Shown one piece after another: positions 1-10,178 of a DNA stretch of 64,000 nucleotides. Where the stretch lies: assembly GCA_911728435.2 (NCBI GenBank), contig OU452203.1, forward strand, positions 18,125,651 through 18,189,650. The letters are read 5' to 3'. Within the stretch, counting starts at the first letter, position 1, and each line of letters starts with the position of its first letter. Made by a program: the position numbers and the translations under genes. The notes below the pieces were generated by a model. It made no database searches and was not told the origin of the DNA. It saw only the letters and a program-made list of their open reading frames with translations. The DNA comes from Apoderus coryli. Lineage: Eukaryota; Arthropoda; Insecta; Coleoptera; Attelabidae.

Positions 1-197
1 GACTAGAATTCTCTGTAACAAAATAAGTGTATTTTTCGCTTATTATTATTTAGTACTATTCTTTTAATATTATTCTTCATATAGCAAACGTCGCGAAAAA
101 CGCAAAGCCTGAACATAAAAGTATAAAAGACAACACAAGGAGGGACAACAAATATTTTTACATAGAGGAGCTTTTGGTTAAACAAAGGTTAACTTAC

Positions 198-1123
198 CTT
201 AACCATATTTGCCTTCTCTTTGCCTGCCACAGCAAACACGCAGTTCTTGGCACTATTTATCACAGGAAACGTTAATGTAACTCTGCATGGAGGCGGCTTG
301 GGGGAATCCGAAATAGCAGCGACAAGTTTCTGATCCTCTTCAAGCAATTTATGTCCAGGGAACAGCGAACATGTATGCCCATCAGGTCCCATGCCCAAGA
401 GAAGTACGTCGAATATAGGAAAAGGTTGTCCGTCAACGAGTCGTCGCACATCATTTTGATAGATTTGAGCGGCTTCTTCAACTAAGAAAGACGTTCACCG
501 TCAGTAAAATTATTTAAACTAATTGTACATCCCAGACTACGATAAAAGTGATTCATAACACATTTACCTTCGGCTCCTTGTTTGATTGTAACAAACTGTT
601 CAACAGTCACTTTTGTCGCTCCAGAATCTATAAGTTTTCGTTTATACACTCCAAAAGTTGATTCTGGATCATCAAATGAAACGACTCGCTCATCACAGAA
701 GAAGAATCTCCATTTAGATACATCTGTCTTGATTTTCGTTAAAATTATGACAAGAAAATCGACTAACGAACCACCTACAACAATAATTCAGCACATAATT
801 TTAATATGGAAATTAACCTCAAATTCATAATATCGTATAACCTGGTAGTACCATTGTCTTTATAAACCTCATTATAAAGACAATTGTAGTACCAAAGATT
901 TATTTAGTATTATGTATTATTAGAGCAATGCATATTATAACCATAGAATAAGCGTAGCTTACTTATTCTATGTTATAACATAATATAACCTAATTGTGTA
1001 AATACCTGAGACTCCAATATTAAAAACATTCTGTTTTTGCAAAGTTCTGGTTGCAATATCTTCCAATATAACCAACAATCGATTAATTACTGCTTCTTTA
1101 TTTTCTTCAATTATTACTACCAT
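198..1123 (-). CDS. PGLS: 6-phosphogluconolactonase, 5' three exons (3' end outside window)
   Basis: This enzyme hydrolyses 6-phosphogluconolactone to 6-phosphogluconate in the oxidative pentose-phosphate pathway (cytosol). I model exons 1123-1006, 774-568 and 481-198 on the minus strand; the phases fit (118+207+284 nt = 203 codons). The family signature GMGPDGHTCSLFPGH is in exon 3, followed by ISDSPKPPP and RVTLTFPVIN. Exon 2 carries WRFFFCDERVV, the usual substrate-binding DER region, and the GGSL motif is rebuilt across the exon 1/2 junction. I chose the start at 1123 because the family begins only a few residues before this point; an in-frame upstream ATG would add an unusual 29-residue extension. 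The last exon must lie left of base 1, since exon 3 ends in a donor (AAG|gtaagt) after MVK. The family identity is clear; exon edges are inferred. Confidence 0.9.
844..893. repeat. Short hairpin in PGLS intron 1
   Basis: Two ~22-bp arms (GGTAGTACCATTGTCTTTAT and the reverse complement of the right side) face each other over a 6-base loop. The core CATTGTCTTTATAA recurs in other short hairpins in this window (near 6290, 6480 and 37020). A second hairpin (935-977, arms around ATAGAATAAG) follows at once. They look like small MITE-type or folded repeats; no function can be read from sequence. Confidence 0.6.
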
Positions 1124-1471
1124 AATGAATAACTTTGAAATGTAATTAAAAGTAATTAGGTACTCAGAGGAATAGTTGATTTTGAATTTAAAAACACAAT
1201 GCACAATCAATCAAGCAAAGCAATGAACACAATTTTTCGAGTATCATCGGAATGAACTTAAACATGTGATATGATATACCAAATCAAATATTAATGAATC
1301 TTTAACCAACGATTATATTATTATAATAATACAAATAAAAAAATAAATCGTAATTAATTTTTATAATTTATTTTATTAATGAAATAATTACGTATATTCC
1401 TATTCTACTATAATATAAATAATTTCACATTTAGAAATTCATAATTGATAATTAGCAAAAATAATACAGTC

Positions 1472-1477
1472 TTTATT
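1472..1477 (-). terminator. Poly(A) signal of the left small heat-shock gene
   Basis: AATAAA on the minus strand, about 120 bases past the stop codon of the small heat-shock gene at 1594-2142. Confidence 0.55.
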
Positions 1478-1593
1478 CTTTACAAAATGGTAACAAATAA
1501 TTTTTTAAACTATAAACCTTAAATTATTACAGACAATGGCTAAAAATAGCTATATTTTAGTAATTATAAAACACAGTATTAATACTAATATTT

Positions 1594-2142
1594 TTAGGTA
1601 CTCTCGACTTTCTTGGCCTCATCCTTTGGCTTCTCCTCAATCTTCCTCAATGGCTTACCGGTTCTTTGTATAGGAATCAGTTTATAATCCAACTCTTTAC
1701 CCTCAGTTTTCTTTGGTGCGGTGATTGTTAAAACTCCATCTGAAGATAACTTGGACTGCAGCCCCCGCACATCGCAATTCTCTGATAACACGTACCTTCG
1801 AACAAAATGCCGTGAAATGTATCCATGTTCATCTTGTTTCTCTTCATGTTTACCCTCGACTGTAATAGAATTATCTCCAGTTAATTTAACTGAAATTTCT
1901 TCGGGGCGGAATTGCTGTACATCAACGTTGGCCTGGAATTTGTCAGGGTCAACTTGGATGGAGAGGTCATTGTCTTTGTTTATTAGGAAACAGGAGAGGT
2001 CTTTCTCGACTTCAGAAAGTTGATGTTCCATTTCACGTATGTAGTCGTTCCAGCTGGACGGGTTGAATTGACGCTGCTGAGGAATTATCAGAGATGGTCG
2101 TTGGAAACAGAGATCACTTAAAATGTGTGGAATTAAAGCCAT
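1594..2142 (-). CDS. Small heat-shock protein (alpha-crystallin/Hsp20, l(2)efl-like)
   Basis: Single-exon gene of 182 residues. The alpha-crystallin domain runs from about residue 65 to 148, beginning DKFQANVDVQQFRPEEISVK and containing ITVEGKHEEKQDEHGYISR; the conserved A-x-x-x-n-G-v-L appears as SSDGVLTITAP. The N-terminus MALIPHIL is the standard start of insect l(2)efl-type proteins, so this ATG is well supported. Such proteins form ATP-independent oligomeric holdases that bind unfolding proteins in the cytosol. The C-terminal tail has an I-P-I motif (KLIPIQ), the usual oligomerisation anchor. The gene is intronless, as expected for a heat-induced gene, and is divergent to a paralogue at 4324-4860. 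A heat-shock element and TATA-like run lie upstream (2286-2327). Confidence 0.93.
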   Translation of the reverse strand: MALIPHILSDLCFQRPSLIIPQQRQFNPSSWNDYIREMEHQLSEVEKDLSCFLINKDNDLSIQVDPDKFQANVDVQQFRPEEISVKLTGDNSITVEGKHEEKQDEHGYISRHFVRRYVLSENCDVRGLQSKLSSDGVLTITAPKKTEGKELDYKLIPIQRTGKPLRKIEEKPKDEAKKVEST

Positions 2143-2285
2143 TTTTTAATTTTTTGAAATTATTAACTGCGTAAAATTACGTGTGATAGATAGGTATAAA
2201 CCACGATTTAGTTTTCGCACTTAAACACTTCTTACTTTCGCGAGTGTTAACTAAATAACATTGCAGGATCATCTTTGAACGAGCG

Positions 2286-2327
2286 TATATATATATTTGT
2301 GTATTTTGTCTGGTAATTTCTGGAATT
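2286..2327 (-). promoter_or_regulatory. Heat-shock element and TATA-like run of left sHSP promoter
   Basis: A TATATATATA run at 2286-2295 and, just upstream of it, TTCtgGAA at 2318-2325 (two correctly spaced NGAAN pentamers) followed by a partial third unit. Position and spacing suit an HSF-driven promoter for the minus-strand gene starting at 2142. Confidence 0.65.
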
Positions 2328-2956
2328 CAAATTGTTACATCGAATATTCGCAAACGTTATCGACTTTAGAAAAACCGTAGTAAATGAAACTGAAAGTGAA
2401 GTAACTGTTCATCGGATGTTGTTTTTTATCCTTAATTTTTTATGACTAGTCAGATAATTTCAATTAAGAATAGTAATGACAGTAACATTTAATCCATTGA
2501 AAATGGAATTTGCAGATTGATTCCTAAATATGTATGGCGTTTTGTAAAATGCTGAACATCATGTATAATTATTTTGTTGTGGAAAAGACTCATTTGATCT
2601 CACATATTATGCTGCCAACTTGTCGTTCAGTAAAAATAAAAGTCATATACTGAAAATTAATTAATTTTAGGTAAAAGCTGCATGAATTTGAAACTTTTTT
2701 TTCGAACTAGTCAACAGCGCTTAGAATTTCGTATTTTGTATGTACCTATATAACGAGGATTATAAAAACTTTTAATGTGTAATACAGACTTATTCCTAAA
2801 TTCTGATTCTTCAAATTCGTAACCTGTATTATTTTTTGTTGCTATACATAATATACATATATATACCTATAACTATTATTACATCAAAGTTAGAAATAGT
2901 ACATTATTTGTATTTACAAATATACAAAAAATATTTAAACATGGATTGAATATATT

Positions 2957-3047
2957 ATGAACAGTTAGGCCAATATTCTAGATGTTTCACGAAGCTGCTG
3001 CCATCTGTTATGTTCTAGAAAAGTCATGAATGTCCCTAACTGTTCAT
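2957..3047. promoter_or_regulatory. Heat-shock element cluster bounded by a 13-bp inverted repeat
   Basis: Two four-unit HSE arrays lie here. The first has TTC 2976, a degenerate unit, TTC 2986 and GAA 2991. The second has TTC 3013, GAA 3018, a degenerate unit and GAA 3028, and contains the perfect palindrome TTCTAGAA. They are enclosed by ATGAACAGTTAGG (2957-2969) and its exact reverse complement (3035-3047). An 11-12-bp version of the same word recurs at 2402-2412 (reversed) and 4099-4110. It may be a shared distal enhancer of the divergent sHSP pair, or the promoter of a lost third copy. Confidence 0.5.
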
Positions 3048-3181
3048 TGAGTGAATAATAATTTAGGTTTAAAAAATTAATTTTATAATAAAAACAACTT
3101 CAAGAAAATATTAAAAACTTCCTCAAAATTAATCCACATTATCCAAATTATCTCTGAATTTTAAAAGTGTAACCTCATACA

Positions 3182-3793
3182 CAGGGTGAGTCAAATTAGA
3201 GGGCCACCATTTGATCTCATAATCGGTAGGAGTTAGAGGGGTAGTTAAAATTTGTCAAAGTGAGCTAACATTTTCAATCTTAGAGATAATTTGGAATGAA
3301 ATGAACAATGATTATTCTTATACGAATTTAAAAATTTTCGATTAAACTGATATTTTGATATTTATTTTATTTTTTCTTGTAATTATTTAAAATCGTATCA
3401 AAGAACAAAAAGTACATTCTCAAAGCGATTCTCAATGTCTAAATGCTGACAAAGTTTGATCTTCCGTACACCATCAACAAATATATTTTTTATGGGGCCG
3501 TATCGAAATCCATCACCAGTTTATTACGTTTTTCTGACTGGTTTCAAAAACGTGTAACTTTCTACAACGTTTCGTGCTGCCTAAACCATCATTTACCAGA
3601 CACAAACACTTAGCTTTTGATTGGTAATTAAATGCAACATAATAATTTGCGAAATACGAAACGTTGCACATGATATGTGTCTTCGTTTTCGCGAAGAGAT
3701 TACAAAGAGACTTTGAGAATGTACTTTTTTTTGCAATAAAAAATGAACTTAAATTTTTACGGCAGTGGTAGCCCTCTAATTTGAATCACCCTG
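3182..3793. mobile_element. Non-autonomous DNA transposon (MITE-like), ~610 bp
   Basis: The ends are imperfect terminal inverted repeats of about 28 bp starting CAGGGTGA and sharing CAAATTAGAGGGC. An internal inverted pair (GTACATTCTCAAAG near 3411, reversed near 3711) adds further fold-back. No ORF is visible. It sits between the two sHSP genes. I could not make out a clean TA duplication on the left side. Confidence 0.6.
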
Positions 3794-4125
3794 TAAAGCC
3801 GTTACAACAAAAATTGCTTGAGAAGTGGAAATTATATATTTGTGGACGAAGAAGAACATATTTTTTCAGAGGTCAATTTAATAATTAGTCAATATATTGA
3901 TTTTTGTTGACCATATTGCATGTGCATTTAAGATTCTATTTTCCCGAATAAGAAATTTGATTTACTTTGGGTATTTTTCATTCATATTTAACCTTTTTTG
4001 ATACTAATATAATTGTCTTTTTATTTTCTTTTTTTATATAAAGGCGATGCCATAGTCTTTAAACACAATGCTAATATATACTAATAATATTCAATCTGAT
4101 GAACAGTTAGTTATAGATTGTGTTG

Positions 4126-4188
4126 TTTCGTGAAAAACATCGATAAACGCGTCTGGAGAACTCTCGAACGTTCATTGGCTGTATAAAT
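4126..4188 (+). promoter_or_regulatory. Heat-shock elements and TATA box of right sHSP gene
   Basis: TTCgtGAA at 4127-4134 and GAAcgTTC at 4166-4173 are two perfectly spaced HSE pairs. A TATA box (TATAAATA) at 4182-4189 follows. The start codon is ~135 bases downstream, leaving a normal-length 5' leader for a heat-shock gene. Confidence 0.8.
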
Positions 4189-4323
4189 ACTGCCTATTTT
4201 GCCGGTGTATTTCAAACTCACATCGTACACAAAAGAGTGCAGTAAGATACTAGATATTTTATTCGAGAGTTTTTGAATAGTCTCTGTTATAAAGGTGTTA
4301 TTTTTTGATTTGAAGAGAAGAAA

Positions 4324-4860
4324 ATGGCTCTAATACCTTTCTTATTTGACGACTCCTATTTGGTACGTCCATCAAGAATCCTGGACCAACATTTCGGCTT
4401 GAGTCTCGAGCCGGAAGACCTACTACAACCAATCAATATCAACAACAGACTTCTAACGCGTTGTCCTGCTGGATATGTCAGGAATTGGCGCTCCGCTACA
4501 TCCCAAAAAGACACCGGTTCTACTGTCAATTTTGGTAAAGATAAATTCGAAGCCAATTTGGATGTGCAACAATTCAAGCCTGATGAAATTTCGGTAAAAG
4601 TGACCGACGACAACGTCTTAACGATCGAAGGGAAACATGAAGAGAAACAAGATGAGCATGGGTTCATTTCGAGACATTTTGTGCGACGTTATAGGCTGCC
4701 CAAGAACTACGATATTGGTCAAGTAGAGTCCAAGCTGTCTTCTGATGGGGTTCTAACCATCGCAGCCCCGGCTATCGAATCAAAACAGGGAAGTGAACAG
4801 ACGATCCCGATTAAGCAGACTGGAGAACCTGCGAAAGCTGTAGAACAGAAGAAGCAGTAA
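4324..4860 (+). CDS. Small heat-shock protein (alpha-crystallin/Hsp20, l(2)efl-like)
   Basis: Single-exon gene of 178 residues, a paralogue of the divergent gene at 1594-2142. The alpha-crystallin domain spans about residues 73-150 (DKFEANLDVQQFKPDEISVK, then IEGKHEEKQDEHGFISR, RHFVRRYRLP and SSDGVLTIAAP). The start MALIPFLFDD matches the family start. The core domain is almost the same as in its partner, while the N-terminal arm and tail differ freely, as usual for duplicated sHSPs. The tail keeps an I-P-I motif (TIPIKQ). The role is cytosolic holdase activity under heat stress. Strong HSEs and a TATA box lie directly upstream, and AATAAA is at 5043-5048. Confidence 0.94.
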   Translation: MALIPFLFDDSYLVRPSRILDQHFGLSLEPEDLLQPININNRLLTRCPAGYVRNWRSATSQKDTGSTVNFGKDKFEANLDVQQFKPDEISVKVTDDNVLTIEGKHEEKQDEHGFISRHFVRRYRLPKNYDIGQVESKLSSDGVLTIAAPAIESKQGSEQTIPIKQTGEPAKAVEQKKQ

Positions 4861-5042
4861 TTTATCCTTATACAGTCGAGACTGTATTTTATCAGCAAGT
4901 ATTCACATTCAAAATAAGTTTTTTTACATTATAATACATTATATTTAATTTAGATAGCCTATGTTAAATATGTTTAATTAAGGTTTTATAGAATGTAGGT
5001 AGTATGTACTTCAATGTATTTGTTGTATTTTTTTTTTTTGTT

Positions 5043-5048
5043 AATAAA
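5043..5048 (+). terminator. Poly(A) signal of right sHSP gene
   Basis: AATAAA about 185 bases after the stop codon, preceded by a T-rich run and followed by more T-rich sequence. Confidence 0.65.
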
Positions 5049-5252
5049 ACTTGCGGAGATAAATATTTTCTTTTTTTTTATTTATTTGGCTATTTTTAGC
5101 TTAAGATAAGTTATTGATAAAAGAATAATGAAACAGGAGTATAGCATATTTAATTTAAAATTTTAAATAATGAAATTTTTGTTTTAACCTGTGAATTCCA
5201 AGCGGAGATCACAAGCACAGATCAAGAAACTTCTAGATCTGTGATCACAACC

Positions 5253-5359
5253 GTATAAGCACTATTGTCACAGTATAATAAATAATACAGTATTCTGTCT
5301 TTCACGTTTGCAAGCCGTCCTGCGCATATCGTCGCGCATGCCGCCATTATGGGTTACAA
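5253..5359 (+). repeat. Left arm of ~100-bp imperfect inverted repeat
   Basis: This block (GTATAAGCACTATTG ... ATGCCGCCATTATGGGTTAC) matches the reverse complement of 6096-6197 along most of its length, with scattered mismatches and one poorly matching stretch in the middle. The arms flank the THAP exon at 5549-5649. Confidence 0.65.
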
Positions 5360-5548
5360 CGTCAAAATAATCGCATTGACGTAGATAGATACAGTTCACT
5401 ACTGTGTTCAATATATAGTTCATTGTCGGCGTGTACGAGATAAATAAATATTGTGTTTAAATCTAAATCTGTGTTTTGTGTTTTTGGTATAGTGTTCGTG
5501 AGAATTAAAAGGATTTTATTTTTATTAACGTGTCTTGGGATTCATACA

Positions 5549-5649
5549 ATGAATAATCACGGAGGACATGTGTGTGTTGCAAAATGTTGTCCCAATAAGC
5601 GGTACACTTGCTCTAAACATTTTTTTCGCTTCCCCAAAGATCCTGTTAG
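5549..5649 (+). CDS. THAP-type zinc-finger first exon (fragment)
   Basis: The 33 codons plus two bases encode the start of a THAP DNA-binding domain: the first zinc-binding cysteines (HVCVAKCCPN) and the FFRFPKDPVR block. A good donor (AG|gtgagt) follows. The second half of the domain (W, then C-x2-H) is not found in the next kilobase. THAP domains occur in cellular regulators and in P-element transposases. The flanking inverted arms (5253-5359 and 6096-6197) favour a degraded P-like element or a captured exon over a living gene. The frame stays open further upstream, but the start is best placed at 5549 by comparison with the domain. Confidence 0.55.
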
Positions 5650-6095
5650 GTGAGTAATAAGTAAAAATTAAGATAAATACTAGATAATTTTACGTTTATA
5701 ACAACTATTTGTATAACCGTAAAATTTATATTACGAAATGACAGTATCTAATATGTATATATTATATAATATTTATATTATATAATATATATATATATTA
5801 TATTATAATAATATATAATATTTTAAACTAAATACAAGTGAAACATAAACACAAGTTGTCGCGTGGCTAGTTGTTATTTTATTGACAATATCATTATAAA
5901 GTTTCAAGAAGTTTTTGCCAAAATTTGCCTTTAAAGTTGCTGTTGTTGTAATTTGTGAATTAAACTATGACACACCACAAATATTTCTGAAATTGACAGC
6001 GATATTATTATGTACTTAAATATTTTTACAAAAATAAAAATACAGTACTGTGGTTAGAAACCAAAAACTATAATTATTCTTAGTCAGGACCTGTT

Positions 6096-6197
6096 TTGTA
6101 ACCCAAAATGGCGGCATCTTACGTCACACTTTTTTTCAAAGTGCGAACGTGGAGACGGAATGCTGTACTTATTAATGCTGTGCTATTGTGCATCTAC
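6096..6197 (-). repeat. Right arm of ~100-bp imperfect inverted repeat
   Basis: Reverse-complement partner of 5253-5359; both share the GCCGCCATT and GGGTTACAA words and an ACAG..TTC.GTCT block. Confidence 0.65.
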
Positions 6198-6203
6198 TTT
6201 CTA

Positions 6204-6750
6204 TTGAACAAATATTTATGTATTTATTTTGCTGTGGTACCTATAACTGAGAATATTAGATATTCATAAGGCGTTCTCACTGTCTTTATAAATAAAGACA
6301 ATGGTGTTATCATTGTCTTTAAAGACCATGGCCATTGTCTTTATCCTTTTATATCTCAGTTGAGCTGAACTTATGGGACATTATATCCTGTCATTTACTT
6401 GCTAACTAAACTTTTTCACTTGTGCACTCATTTTGTAAACGAAATGTTTAAGTCAACACAATTTAAACCGTATATGTTAAACCATTGTCTTTAAAAAGTT
6501 TATAAAAACAATGGTTAAACCAAAGATTAATGTACACAATGTGTAGATTTATCTTTGGTTAAACTGACTGAAAATTGCTGATAATCGACATTAAAAGGAT
6601 ATCGCCTTTAATCGATATCTCTAGTTTCTCTAAATCCTAAGTGCGTGTCATCTGTCATTTCTTAAATTTATAAAATACAAAAATTAGGTTAGGATCTTGA
6701 AAAGTTATGTGATTTGTTAAATATACATTTAAAAAATAATTTTGATTGAT
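6204..6750. other. Spacer with tandem hairpins upstream of AFG3L2
   Basis: No ORF. CATTGTCTTTA words recur at about 6279, 6310 and 6341. Two back-to-back hairpins share an arm: GTTAAACCATTGT/ACAATGGTTAAAC (about 6476-6520), then GTTAAACCAAAGAT/ATCTTTGGTTAAAC (6514-6527 and 6551-6564, 14-bp perfect arms). The AFG3L2 start and its short 5' leader lie just downstream. Confidence 0.6.
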
Positions 6751-9700
6751 ATGGCATATCGGTTATTAAACAGTAGTAAGAGGATAGAAAATTTGGTGTG
6801 GAACACAATTAAACAATACAATGCTAGTATAACAAGGGTAATATTTATGATGCAATATTATACTTGTGACTATGCAACTTCTACTTCCAGAAAAACATTG
6901 GACTGAAAAGGACAGTATTGAATGAATGGCGATTATTCTGTGAAAAACCACCGAAAGGTTTCGAGAAATATTTTAAACCTGGGGGCGCTAAACAACTATC
7001 TAAAGATGCTAAACCAGAACCGGCAAAAGAGGCTGGGAAGGAAGCCAAAAAAGACGCACCAAAAGAACAACCACCACCTAAAACTCCCCCATCTTCGCCG
7101 CCCGGTAGTTCTAAACCCTATGATCAGTGGTCTTTCGGTTTGTTTGGGGGCACTGGAAGCAGGTAAGGAATGCTGATAGTTGTGGAAAAATAAGAAACAT
7201 ATTTTGACGTACTTCGGTTAAGGTTTAACGTACAATCTTGAAAATAATGTTATTATTTTTTAGAGGTAGTGGTGGTAAGCCCTTTGGAGACGGCGGAAAA
7301 GATAAATGGTACATAATTGGAGCTGCTGCTACAGTAGCCTTTTTAGCCACAGTTACAATGTGGGAGATGGGTTATAAAGAGATAGGTTGGAAGGAATTTG
7401 TTTATAGGTTTGTTAAATATACGATTATTTCTTTTTTGTAATGTAGTAAACAGTTTTATGCTTTTTGTAGCTATTTAGCTAAAGGTGTTGTTGAACGTTT
7501 GGAAGTTGTAAATAAGAAATGGGTGAGAGTTAGATTGACACCGGGAAATTTCGTAGAAGGAGCAGTGAGTAAATAACACTTTAATATAGATCTGAATCAC
7601 AAAATATTTAAGAATCTAAATGCCTCCTTGTTTCTTGTGTATAAATACATAATATATTAGTGGGTATGATAGAAAAATCGCTATAGTAAAATCCGAGCTA
7701 ACATCATTCTATTTTATTTAATCAAATAATAATAATTGGCAATATTTCTTAACTTATCACAATATAAGAACCATGCAGCTGGTGACTTGTTTCGTAGATA
7801 AGATGCGGAATGTAAGAATTCACCTGAATATTGATATGTCAATCAGTTATATTAAACATTCATTATAAAGCTTGTGTTTTTTAATGATTTCTTTAGTATG
7901 GTAAATATTTTTCAATTATGTAATAATTTCAGAGTATTATTTGGTTCAATATTGGCAGTGTCGACTCATTTGAGCGTAATTTAGAAAATGCCCAAATGGA
8001 AATGAACGTTGAACCACCAAATTTTGTGCCGGTGATCTACAAGACTGAAATAGAGGCGGCCAGTTTATCGGGTGTATTGCCTACATTGTTAGTTATTGGG
8101 TTTTTGATCTACATGATGAGGCGATCTGCAGAAATGATGGGTGGACGAGGCGGTAGAAAAGGCGGCGGTCTATTCGGAGGTGTTATGGAAAGTACTGCCA
8201 AATTGATTAATTCTAATGACATCGGTGTTAAGTTCAGGTAAGTATTGTGAAAATGCGGTATGAGAATCATCATGTACCATATTTTTTGCAATTGTCTTAA
8301 TCTCGCTAACTAATGGTGAAAAATAAACCGTTTACGACATTTGATCTAGGGATGTAGCAGGTTGCGAAGAAGCTAAAATCGAAATCATGGAGTTCGTGAA
8401 CTTTTTGAAAAATCCACAGCAATACATTGAATTGGGTGCAAAAATTCCCAAAGGAGCTATGTTGACAGGTAACCGCATGTGTTGATGTGTTTAGTGGCAA
8501 ATTAATTTGTTATTTTTTTGATTTAGGTCCACCTGGTACCGGTAAGACTCTGCTGGCCAAAGCAACTGCCGGTGAAGCGAACGTTCCCTTCATCACCGTA
8601 TCCGGTTCCGAGTTTCTGGAGATGTTCGTCGGTGTTGGTCCATCCAGAGTTCGTGATCTGTTCGCAATGGCACGTAAACATGCGCCATGTATATTATTTA
8701 TCGACGAAATCGATGCGGTGGGTCGGAAGCGAGGTGGACGTAGTTTTGGTGGTCATTCCGAACAGGAGAACACGTTAAATCAATTGTTGGTGGAGATGGA
8801 TGGTTTTAATACTACAACAAATGTTGTGGTTTTGGCTGCGACCAATCGAATTGATATTTTGGATAAAGCTTTGTTGAGACCGGGGCGGTTCGATAGGCAA
8901 ATATTTGTACCTGCGCCAGATATTAAAGGTTTGATATATTTTCTTCGCATTATACACCTATGGATTTATAATTTGTTTAACATTTTATTCACAGGTAGAG
9001 CCAGTATATTCAAAGTACATTTACAGAATTTGAAAACCAATTTGGAAAAGTTGGATTTGGCAAGAAAAATGGCAGCACTAACGCCTGGATTCACTGGTGC
9101 AGACATTGCAAACGTATGTAACGAAGCTGCACTCATTGCAGCACGAGATTTGAACGACAGTATTACGATGAAACACTTTGAACAGGCCATTGAGCGTGTG
9201 GTTGCAGGTAAAATATGAGTTCGCTGAAAAAAAAAATAAGATATACATCTAATAATTTTCTAAATTCAGGTATGGAGAAGAAAACTAATGTTCTATCCCC
9301 CGAAGAGAAGAAAACAGTTGCATATCACGAGGCAGGGCATGCTGTAGCAGGTTGGTTCTTAGAACATGCCGACCCTCTATTGAAAGTATCTATAATACCA
9401 CGTGGTAAAGGTCTTGGATATGCGCAGTACCTACCGAAAGATCAATATTTATACTCCAAAGAGCAATTGTTTGATAGAATGTGTATGACTTTGGGTGGTC
9501 GTGCATCAGAGGAGATATTCTTCGGAAGAATTACTACGGGTGCACAGGATGATCTGAAGAAAGTAACGCAAAGTGCTTATGCGCAGATTGTACATTATGG
9601 TATGGATTAATTGAAATTTGTTATGCTATTAAATTAGAAATCCTTTGTCATTTTGTCATCAATTTCAAACGTGCCACAAAACCTTTTTATTGTTAAATTT

Positions 9701-10172
9701 AAAGCATTTCAAGTTGCTATTTATGGTGGGTATGGCTATGGTATTCTGACGATATTTTCTTTCATTAACAGGTATGAATGACAAAGTAGGTAACATAAGT
9801 TTTGATATGCCACGCGAAGGTGAAATGATGATCGAAAAACCATATTCCGAAGAAACTGCACAACTTATCGACATAGAAGTACGCAAATTAATCGATACAG
9901 CCCACAAAAGAACTTTAGCACTACTCAAAGAACATAAAGCCAAAGTTGAAAAAGTCGCAGAACGATTGTTAAAGAAGGAAGTCATCAGCAGAGACGATAT
10001 GATTGAATTACTAGGTAAGAGACCGTTCCCTGAAAAGTCTACTTATGAGCAATTCGTGGAGGGTACCGGATCATTTGAGGAGGACACCACATTACCTGAG
10101 GGATTGAAAGAATGGAATAAGGAAAAGGGTAAGTCGCCTCCAGCACCAAGCAGTGCGTCAGCGCAAGTGTGA
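6751..10172 (+). CDS. AFG3L2: Mitochondrial m-AAA protease subunit AFG3L2
   Basis: ATP-dependent zinc protease of the mitochondrial inner membrane, facing the matrix; it degrades misfolded membrane proteins and matures others. Ten exons: 6751-6837, 6891-7162, 7264-7407, 7471-7564, 7933-8237, 8350-8468, 8527-8928, 8995-9207, 9270-9599, 9772-10172 (2,367 nt, 788 residues, all phases consistent). The N-terminus is a basic presequence, then a Lys/Pro-rich linker. TM helices lie at about residues 135-155 and 244-261 around the intermembrane-space domain. Walker A GPPGTGKT is at 341-348 and Walker B ILFIDEID at about 396-403, with the second region of homology around [19 protein letters not shown]. 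The metalloprotease site HEAGH is at 565-569, with the distal Asp in TTGAQDD. Length and order match full-length AFG3L2 rather than paraplegin. An AATAAA overlaps the stop region at 10173. Confidence 0.96.
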
Positions 10173-10178
10173 AATAAA
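10173..10178 (+). terminator. Poly(A) signal of AFG3L2
   Basis: AATAAA directly after the stop codon; a second AATAAA lies near 10243. Confidence 0.5.

Noticed and set aside
1721..2023. Long plus-strand ORF over the left sHSP gene, and a similar antisense ORF at 4356-4667
   Set aside because: Both are antisense shadows of the alpha-crystallin coding frames.
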